In this document: positions 1 through 4,602 of the stretch, piece after piece
Layout of the letters: each line of letters opens with the position of its first letter
How positions within the stretch are numbered: the first letter of the stretch is position 1
Assembly: GCA_016929355.1 (NCBI GenBank)
Contig: JAFGJA010000557.1
Coordinates: 1-5,657 of the forward strand
Reading direction: 5' to 3'
Origin: Anaerolineae bacterium
GTDB taxonomy: Bacteria > Chloroflexota > Anaerolineae > Aggregatilineales > Aggregatilineaceae
DNA: 5,657 nt
Notes under the pieces: model-generated
Told to the model about the DNA's origin: nothing
What the model saw: the letters and a program-made list of their open reading frames with translations, nothing else
The model's database searches: none
Translations under genes and position numbers: made by a program

Positions 1-129
1 AAAGATCGCCTCCAACAGCGCCGTTTTGCCGACATTGTTCCCCCCGGCGATCAGGTTCACACGCGCCAGCCCATCCAGCGTTAGATCGCGGAAGCCACGA
101 AAATTTTTGATGTGGAAGGATGTATACAT
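1..129 (-). CDS. AAA/ABC-type P-loop ATPase, N-terminal fragment (continues past left edge)
   Basis: Only the first 43 codons lie in the window; the frame stays open to base 1. The visible protein begins MYTSFHIKNFRGFRDLTLDG, then VNLIAGGNNVGKTALLEAIF. GGNNVGKT (residues 29-36) is a Walker A motif (GxxxxGK[ST]). The 'hIKNFRgFrdL' strand before it is typical of SMC/RecF/OLD-like ABC-class AAA ATPases (Pfam AAA_15/AAA_21 style). The start is well supported: an AGGAGG Shine-Dalgarno at 137-142 lies 7 nt upstream of the ATG. The gene begins 44 bp after the methyltransferase stop on the same strand with no terminator between them, so co-transcription is likely. Walker B, the signature motif and any C-terminal effector domain (for example TOPRIM) are outside the window, so the role cannot be told: a defence ATPase, a repair ATPase or a housekeeping protein are all possible. 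The ATPase class is a confident call; the function is unknown. Confidence 0.85.
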   Translation of the reverse strand, partial: MYTSFHIKNFRGFRDLTLDGLARVNLIAGGNNVGKTALLEAIF

Positions 130-173
130 TGATTTGCCTCCTGATAGTAGTGGCTCTCATTGTAACATAGGGC

Positions 174-980
174 CTATTTCCGTCCTACCAGCAAAAACTG
201 CCGGATCACAAACCGGGCATCGGCGGCGAAGGTGGGCTGCATCCAGGCGGCGACAGGCGCGGGCGCTTGGATGAGCATCGCGCGTAGGCGGGTGATCGTC
301 GCCGCATCATTACCCATGCGCTCGGCCCAGGGCGTCAGATCGTGGTGGGTGTCGAACGCCTCAAAATGCTGAATATCCAACCCCGCGCCCTTAAAAAATC
401 CCTGCCATTCCACTTCATTATACGCCCACCCATGACTCGGATCGCGCAGGCGCTCAAAGGCGTTCACATAACGCGCCGCTTGGGGATCGCCCGGTGAGAG
501 TTGATCCACAACCGCCACGACGCCGCCCGGCGCACAGACGCGCGCACACTCCCGCACAAATTCGGCAACTTGCGGGAAATGATGCGGCGCGATGCGGCAG
601 GTGACAGCCGCGAACGTATCGGCAGGGAAAGGAAGTCGCTCTGCGTCAAACTGCGCATAACGCACGATTCCGGCGGGGTTCTGGTCCGCTAACGCCGCCG
701 CGATGTGGTCGCGCGCCGCGAGCAGCATCGGGTGCGTGAGATCGCCGGCCACGATCCACGCGCCGTGCCGCGCCAACGCCAGCGCCGTATGCCCGCCCCC
801 GGTAGCGATATCCAGCGCACACTGGTTTGGTCGCGTCTGATCGGCGGGCTGCACAAATTCCACTAACCGATCCAGGCTGTAGCCTTTGCTGTGCGTGGCG
901 GACGTGACATAGCTGGCGGCGTGCGCGCCGAATTGTTGTTGAGAGAGAGATTTGGCGTCAGGTGTGGTGTCGGGGGCCAT
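174..980 (-). CDS. Class I SAM-dependent methyltransferase (UbiE/YcgJ-like)
   Basis: This 268-residue protein has a Rossmann-fold methyltransferase domain. Motif I is ALDIATGGGHTALALA (residues 55-70), with the glycine-rich SAM loop at 61-63. Asp80 in VAGDLT, at the end of strand beta-2, should bind the ribose hydroxyls. DAERLPFPADTF (112-123) follows the usual Methyltransf_11 pattern around the adenine-binding acidic residue. The segment after it, CRIAPHHF, occupies the strand-4 position, and RVCAPGGVVAVVD (147-159) is the strand-5 'LkPGG' element. The N-terminal FGAHAASYVTSATHSKGYSL resembles the start of UbiE-like proteins such as Bacillus YcgJ (from memory). There is no signal peptide or membrane segment, so it should be cytoplasmic. 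The acceptor substrate cannot be read from the sequence; small molecules are usual for this group. The ATG has an AAAGGA ribosome site at 989-994, 8 nt upstream. It is the first gene of a probable two-gene unit with the ATPase. Fold confident, substrate unknown. Confidence 0.92.
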   Translation of the reverse strand: MAPDTTPDAKSLSQQQFGAHAASYVTSATHSKGYSLDRLVEFVQPADQTRPNQCALDIATGGGHTALALARHGAWIVAGDLTHPMLLAARDHIAAALADQNPAGIVRYAQFDAERLPFPADTFAAVTCRIAPHHFPQVAEFVRECARVCAPGGVVAVVDQLSPGDPQAARYVNAFERLRDPSHGWAYNEVEWQGFFKGAGLDIQHFEAFDTHHDLTPWAERMGNDAATITRLRAMLIQAPAPVAAWMQPTFAADARFVIRQFLLVGRK

Positions 981-1028
981 AGGGTGTGTCCTTTCGTGGA
1001 AAGGGGCGACAGATGATTATTGCGTCAC

Positions 1029-1057
1029 ATTGTGCCGTATAACATGCCAGGGTGCAA
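1029..1057 (-). promoter_or_regulatory. Weak candidate promoter for the methyltransferase gene
   Basis: Read on the minus strand, TTGCAC (1052-1057) and CACAAT (1029-1034) are separated by exactly 17 bp and would start transcription about 40 bp upstream of the methyltransferase ATG. The matches to sigma-70 consensus are only 3/6 and 4/6, so this is a placement guess rather than a firm site. Confidence 0.22.
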
Positions 1058-1095
1058 TCTCGGCGCGATTTTGCCGCCTGCGTTAATAGCGCGAT

Positions 1096-1124
1096 TTGCA
1101 AAAAAACGAAAGCCTCATTACAAT
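1096..1124 (+). promoter_or_regulatory. Predicted sigma-70 promoter of the serine protease gene
   Basis: TTGCAA (1096-1101, 4/6 match to the -35 consensus) and TACAAT (1119-1124, 5/6 match to the -10) are separated by the ideal 17 bp in an AT-rich stretch. Transcription would begin near 1131 and leave a leader of about 40 nt before the GTG at 1170. The position also argues against the in-frame ATG at 1020 as the true start, because that would place the promoter inside the coding sequence. Confidence 0.5.
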
Positions 1125-1169
1125 TCCGTTTACTATCTTTATATCTCTTACATTTTGAGGAGTAATTTC

Positions 1170-1979
1170 GTGAAAAAACGGCTGGTTATACTGGTTGCGC
1201 TGGTTATGGTGCTGCTGATGGTTACGGCCAGCGCCAACGCGATTACGTTTGGTGTGCCGGATGACGGCGCGCATCCTTACGTGGGAACGCTGCTGTTTGT
1301 GCAAAATGGCGAGGGCTACTATAGCTGTAGCGGCACATTGCTCGCGCCGACGGTGATGCTCACGGCGGGTCACTGCGTCGAAGAATTCGGCAACGTGAAT
1401 GATGTAACCTATGTGCGTTTTGAAGAGGATGCGCTGGCAGGCCGGGGCGATTATGGCACTACGCAGGAATGGCTTGACGCCGAGTGGATTCTGGCCGATG
1501 AAGTGATCCCACACCCGCAGTACAACGATTTTGCCGAATTCCCGCTCACGTATGATGCCGGTCTGGTGATTCTGTCGGAACCGGTTGTGATGGCGGAATA
1601 TGGCGTGCTGCCGCCCGAAGGCTTCCTCGAAACGGTGAGCAAGAAGGATACATTTACGGCGGTGGGCTATGGGATGCAGGGGTACATTAACCCGTTCTAC
1701 AGCGATATTTATGCGCGTTATAAGGGCACGGTGTCCCTGATCGAACTGAGAAGTCACCTGACCGGCGGGCAAAGCGCCAAGTTCACCAATAATCCGGGTA
1801 ATGGGACTGGCTCCGGCGGCACATGCTTCGGGGATTCCGGCGGCCCGGTCTTTTACGATGACTCGAACATGATCGTGGCGGTTGTGTCATGGGGCAACAC
1901 GCCCTGCATCGGTGTGGATTTCCAATTCCGCATTGATACGCCCGTTGCGCTGGACTTTATTTACGAAAATTGGCAGTAA
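1170..1979 (+). CDS. Secreted S1-family (chymotrypsin-fold) serine protease
   Basis: This 269-residue exported endopeptidase starts at a GTG that has GAGGAG (1157-1162) 7 nt upstream. Starting there puts a textbook signal peptide at the N-terminus: KKR, a hydrophobic stretch at about residues 5-20, and a signal peptidase I site A-N-A (22-24) before Ile25. The in-frame ATG at 1020 would add 50 residues with no signal-peptide logic. The catalytic triad is visible: His68 in LTAGHC, Asp129 in YDAGL and Ser223 in GDSGGP. Cys53-Cys69 and Cys219-Cys246 match the conserved chymotrypsin 42-58 and 191-220 disulfides. SWG (240-242) is the substrate-backbone strand 214-216. There is no propeptide, C-terminal anchor or extra domain. 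The residue at the trypsin Asp189 position is Gly217, so this is not a standard trypsin. The gene is monocistronic, between its own promoter and a hairpin terminator. Its natural substrate is unknown; extracellular protein degradation is the simplest guess. Confidence 0.93.
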   Translation: MKKRLVILVALVMVLLMVTASANAITFGVPDDGAHPYVGTLLFVQNGEGYYSCSGTLLAPTVMLTAGHCVEEFGNVNDVTYVRFEEDALAGRGDYGTTQEWLDAEWILADEVIPHPQYNDFAEFPLTYDAGLVILSEPVVMAEYGVLPPEGFLETVSKKDTFTAVGYGMQGYINPFYSDIYARYKGTVSLIELRSHLTGGQSAKFTNNPGNGTGSGGTCFGDSGGPVFYDDSNMIVAVVSWGNTPCIGVDFQFRIDTPVALDFIYENWQ

Positions 1980-1990
1980 TGGAGTCAAAA

Positions 1991-2018
1991 ATCCCCCCTC
2001 TGCCCGTAGAGGGGGGAT
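1991..2018. terminator. Bidirectional hairpin terminator between convergent genes
   Basis: A perfect 11-bp stem (ATCCCCCCTCT at 1991-2001, complement at 2008-2018) with a 6-nt loop lies in the 61-bp gap between two converging stop codons. On the minus strand the stem is followed directly by TTTTGA, giving a short U-tract that suits the zinc-ribbon gene. On the plus strand the U-tract is poorer (CACAAATTTT), so termination of the protease transcript is less certain. Confidence 0.75.
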
Positions 2019-2040
2019 CACAAATTTTACCGCAAATTCA

Positions 2041-3171
2041 CTATTCCCGGCCCGGCAGCGCAGGGGCCGAACCAACCACTTTCAGCGTATCACAATCCGG
2101 CCCGCCGGAAATGCCAACTCCGACTTCAATCTTCGACCCCGCCACAAATGTCTCCCACTGCGCCTGATCAAAGCTGCACGTTTTAGTATCGCCATCAAGG
2201 TCCAGCACCACGCGGTATGATTCGTGCTGCGATCCCGCGCGTTCCTGCCCGAATCTCTTGACACTGGTCCCGGTTGCCAGCGTGTAATCCGGCCAGGTGG
2301 GGGGCGGATCATTTTTGGTTGTGCCACTGGCGGTAACTTCGCGCGTTTTGAGCCAGCGATCCACCGTGTAGGTACACCAATCATCTACCTCTGTGGCACT
2401 CCGGTAATCTTGAACCATGCGACATTCGCGTTTAAAGCTGCCATCGCCTTGATCGACATCCTTACATTCTTCGTGTGGCGGACCATCTTCAATTTGTTTG
2501 GTTCCGCGCTGTTTTTCTCGACAGTCTTCATTATAGGCATCGCCCGGCACGCTTTCATCCCAATCTTCGCCGCGTATCTGCTGAAATTCTTCAATGTCGA
2601 TGGTGCGTTCCCAGGTTAGCGCGGAGATCGTGCCAGATTTTTCGCTGCGATAGGTGACGGCAAAGATAATCGCGCCGATGATCACGATAACTGCCGCGAT
2701 GACGCCGCCGATCACAAGCTGCTGTTTGCGTAATCCCAAAAAGACGGGGTGATCATCCGCTTTGGTTACGCCGATGCGCGCCATTTCCGCGTTAAAGTTG
2801 TCCTGCACCACATCACGCCGCGTGTCGGAATCCGCGATCCCCGTCCCCAGATCGCGCGCGCCAAAAGTAGGAGCGGCTTCCCCGGTTGCCAAATCTGCGC
2901 CGCATTCGGTGCAATAGGTGCTGGCGGCGCTGTTCGGTTGTTGGCACGCCGGGCAAATTTTATCCGCGCCAACATACTGGTGATCCTCCAGCGCAACCAT
3001 ATCTTCTTCGGCGGGGAAATAACGCTGCGTGGGGTCTTGCGCGGCGCCACAATTGGGACAATGCCGGTGCGTGATACCTAACAGTTTCTCCGTGCCGCAA
3101 AATTTGCAGTCCCATAACATCTGGTAAGTACCGGCCTCTTTGCGCCCGGTGGATTCTGGTGTCTCTGCCAT
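2041..3171 (-). CDS. Double zinc-ribbon, single-pass membrane protein of unknown function
   Basis: This is a 376-residue protein with three parts. The N-terminal part has two zinc ribbons: CKFC/CPNC (Cys22, 25, 38, 41) and CPAC/CTEC (Cys73, 76, 87, 90). A linker of about 60 residues, rich in Asp, Ala and Thr, leads to one transmembrane helix at about 152-172 (LVIGGVIAAVIVIIGAIIF), preceded by the basic LRKQQ. There is no N-terminal signal peptide, so the ribbons should be cytoplasmic and the C-terminal 200 residues outside. That domain opens with TWERTIDIEEFQQI and carries six cysteines (217, 236, 250, 266, 332, 360), a number compatible with disulfides, plus WCTYTVDRW (265-273). I recall a zinc-ribbon family with a similar W-E-R-x-I-x-I-E domain in Chloroflexota and Bacilli, without an assigned function. 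The ATG has a ribosome site AGAGG at 3178-3182. The gene stands alone, divergent from the kinase gene and convergent with the protease gene. Confidence 0.85.
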   Translation of the reverse strand: MAETPESTGRKEAGTYQMLWDCKFCGTEKLLGITHRHCPNCGAAQDPTQRYFPAEEDMVALEDHQYVGADKICPACQQPNSAASTYCTECGADLATGEAAPTFGARDLGTGIADSDTRRDVVQDNFNAEMARIGVTKADDHPVFLGLRKQQLVIGGVIAAVIVIIGAIIFAVTYRSEKSGTISALTWERTIDIEEFQQIRGEDWDESVPGDAYNEDCREKQRGTKQIEDGPPHEECKDVDQGDGSFKRECRMVQDYRSATEVDDWCTYTVDRWLKTREVTASGTTKNDPPPTWPDYTLATGTSVKRFGQERAGSQHESYRVVLDLDGDTKTCSFDQAQWETFVAGSKIEVGVGISGGPDCDTLKVVGSAPALPGRE

Positions 3172-3210
3172 AACCTGCCTCTCTTGCTGACATACTCACT
3201 GATCATGCGC

Positions 3211-3281
3211 TAGCTTACACCAAGCGCGGGTTCAGGGCAACAGTCCCGCGTTGCATGATCCCCAACTTGCGATTATGATCA
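3211..3281. promoter_or_regulatory. Spaced ATGATC motifs in a divergent intergenic region, candidate operator
   Basis: GATCATGC (3211-3218) and its exact complement GCATGATC (3253-3260) form an inverted pair with centres 42 bp apart, about four helical turns. A third copy of the core, ATGATC, lies at 3275-3280 followed by A, making the palindrome TGATCA (also present at 3210-3215). The second copy overlaps the proposed -35 and the third the proposed -10 of the kinase promoter. This arrangement would suit a repressor acting on one or both divergent genes, but short motifs can recur by chance. Confidence 0.3.
3251..3279 (+). promoter_or_regulatory. Predicted promoter of the ROK kinase gene
   Basis: TTGCAT (3251-3256, 3/6 match to the -35) and TATGAT (3274-3279, 5/6 match to the -10) have a 17-bp spacer. 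The start point would be near 3286, giving a short leader of about 27 nt before the ATG at 3313. I found no equally good promoter for the divergent zinc-ribbon gene in the same 141-bp gap. Confidence 0.42.
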
Positions 3282-3312
3282 GAATATCAACAAGCGCAGA
3301 AGGAATATACTT

Positions 3313-4317
3313 ATGGCAAAATCAAAAAATGATCCCCAGTTTATGCTTGGTATCGATCTCGGTGGGACAAAAATTTTAGCGGCAGTGGTGGATGAACAGG
3401 GCCGGATTCTCGGCACGGCCAAGCGCAAAACGCACGCTGAACACGGCGCGGACGAAGTGATCAACCGCATTGCCAACGCCGCCGAAAAAGCGGTCCAAAA
3501 GGCGCATCTCGATCTCTCGATGATCGAGGCGGTGGGCATTGGCGCGCCGGGCGTAGCGGATCACAACACGGGCGTGCTGGAATTCGCGCCCAATCTACCG
3601 GATTGGTTCAATGTTCCGGTGGGGCCACGCCTGCAAAAAATGCTCGGTGTGCCCGTTTTCCTCGAAAATGACGTAAACGTCGGCACGTTTGGCGAAGCGG
3701 AAGCGGGCGCGGGACGCGGTTATAAATCGGTGGTGGGCGTCTTCCCCGGTACGGGCATCGGCGGCGGGATTGTGCTGGATGGCAAATTATGGCGCGGCGC
3801 GCGTAATGCGGCGGCGGAGATCGGGCACATGACCATGATGATCGATGGGCCGCTGTGCGGGTGCGGGCGGCGCGGCTGCATCGAGGCGCTGGCCTCGCGC
3901 ACGGCGATTGAGCGCGACATCTGGGGTGAGATTCGCGGCGGGCGAGCGAGCATCATCACCGATCTGGTCGATCCTGACGATCCGACGATTCGCAGTGGTG
4001 TGCTGGCGGAAGCCTTAGCCGCCGGGGATGCGGTGGTGACAACAGTCATGGAACGCGCGGGGTATCACCTGGGCGTATTTACGGGCAGCGTCGTTAACGC
4101 GATTGATCCCGGCTGCGTGATTTACGGCGGCGGGCTGATCGAGGCGTGCGGCGATTTCCTGATGCCGCTCATCCGCGAACATGCGTACCGCCACTTGCTG
4201 CGCCCGGTTGCGCCGGAACACCTGCCGATCCTGGTCGCAGAGTTGGGCGATAACGCGGCGGTGATTGGCAGCGCACTGTTGGCGCGGGCGGCGATTCAGG
4301 AGCGGGTGGACGGATAA
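3313..4317 (+). CDS. ROK-family sugar kinase, probably glucokinase
   Basis: The 334-residue protein probably phosphorylates glucose (or a related hexose) at C6 with ATP in the cytoplasm, feeding glycolysis. Its N-terminal nucleotide-binding motif is IDLGGTK (14-20). LENDVN (117-122) contains the catalytic base Asp120. GTGIGGG (146-152) is the second phosphate/hinge glycine block. AEIGH (168-172) provides the ExGH sugar and zinc ligands (Glu169, His172), and CGCGRRGCIE (182-191) supplies the three zinc cysteines 182, 184 and 189 and Glu191, which usually contacts the sugar. YGGG (271-274) is the C-terminal nucleotide loop. The length is typical for ROK kinases, and there is no N-terminal helix-turn-helix, so it is an enzyme rather than a NagC/XylR-type repressor. 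The start is fixed by AGAAGGA at 3298-3304, 8 nt upstream. Glucose as substrate is inferred; mannose, fructose, allose or N-acetylhexosamine kinases share these motifs. Confidence 0.93.
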   Translation: MAKSKNDPQFMLGIDLGGTKILAAVVDEQGRILGTAKRKTHAEHGADEVINRIANAAEKAVQKAHLDLSMIEAVGIGAPGVADHNTGVLEFAPNLPDWFNVPVGPRLQKMLGVPVFLENDVNVGTFGEAEAGAGRGYKSVVGVFPGTGIGGGIVLDGKLWRGARNAAAEIGHMTMMIDGPLCGCGRRGCIEALASRTAIERDIWGEIRGGRASIITDLVDPDDPTIRSGVLAEALAAGDAVVTTVMERAGYHLGVFTGSVVNAIDPGCVIYGGGLIEACGDFLMPLIREHAYRHLLRPVAPEHLPILVAELGDNAAVIGSALLARAAIQERVDG

Positions 4318-4330
4318 AGGCGTTATTCAC

Positions 4331-4354
4331 CGCAGAGACGCAGAGGACGCAGAG
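4331..4354 (+). repeat. Three tandem CGCAGAG units, member of a widely dispersed intergenic repeat type
   Basis: CGCAGAG occurs at 4331-4337, 4339-4345 and 4348-4354, separated by 1 and 2 nt, 13 bp after the kinase stop codon and preceded by CAC. I recognise this CACCGCAGAGACGCAGAG-type sequence from intergenic regions of many unrelated environmental bacteria, where it is often mis-annotated as small proteins containing LCVLCVSAV or similar. It has no inverted symmetry that would make it a terminator. Its function is not known to me. Confidence 0.7.
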
Positions 4355-4534
4355 AGATAAGGTAAGAGCGAGAGAATACCAAACTTGCTCGGATTCGAAT
4401 GATTCAGGGGGTGGACGCAAACCAATCTTTCCGAAGCCGTGATCGGAGATATGTAGCACCGTGTCACTATCAGCCTATCCACACGCACCGTGACGTATCC
4501 CCTCCGGCGTGGTCCAGCATGGCGATCCCCACTC
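4355..4534. other. Non-coding stretch with no recognised function
   Basis: The gap between the kinase stop (4317) and the methylthiotransferase start (4603) is 285 bp. Apart from the CGCAGAG repeat on its left and the promoter on its right, this middle part shows no ribosome-site-backed reading frame, no tRNA cloverleaf and no strong hairpin. The only internal structure noticed is GCACCGTG occurring twice (4456-4463 and 4485-4492, 29 bp apart). No clear terminator for the kinase gene was found. Confidence 0.5.
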
Positions 4535-4563
4535 TTGACAGCGCGCTCTAAAATCACGATACT
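4535..4563 (+). promoter_or_regulatory. Predicted sigma-70 promoter of the methylthiotransferase gene
   Basis: A perfect -35 hexamer TTGACA (4535-4540) is followed after 17 bp by GATACT (4558-4563, 4/6 match to the -10). Transcription would start near 4570, leaving a leader of about 33 nt. This makes the gene independent of the kinase upstream. Confidence 0.55.
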
Positions 4564-4602
4564 CCTCAAGTCGAATAAACACGATCAACATCGAGGAAAA
4601 CC

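Noticed and set aside
1020..1169. ATG start 50 codons upstream of the protease GTG
   Set aside because: It would bury the signal peptide inside the protein, lacks a good ribosome site and would place the predicted promoter inside the coding region.
1083..1772. Minus-strand open frame of 229 codons opposite the protease
   Set aside because: It is antisense to a gene with a full catalytic triad and signal peptide, crosses the protease promoter, and has a low-complexity His/Arg-rich composition.
2224..2619. Plus-strand open frame with hydrophobic stretches inside the zinc-ribbon gene
   Set aside because: It is a shadow of the zinc-ribbon gene in another frame; no ribosome site is visible, and the hydrophobicity comes from the complement of charged codons.
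4388..4424. GGATTCGAAT sequence resembling a tRNA T-loop or attachment site
   Set aside because: The flanking bases do not pair as a T-stem on either strand, and no acceptor, anticodon or D-arm can be built around it.
4456..4494. GCACCGTG direct repeat and GTCAC/GTGAC inverted arms
   Set aside because: Only two 8-bp copies and a 5-bp stem with a 22-nt loop; too weak to call an operator or hairpin.
4169..4569. Minus-strand frames in and around the kinase-methylthiotransferase gap
   Set aside because: They read through the CGCAGAG repeat (giving LCVLCVSAV- and SASSASLR-like peptides) and, in one case, into the kinase gene. Such products are well known annotation artefacts.
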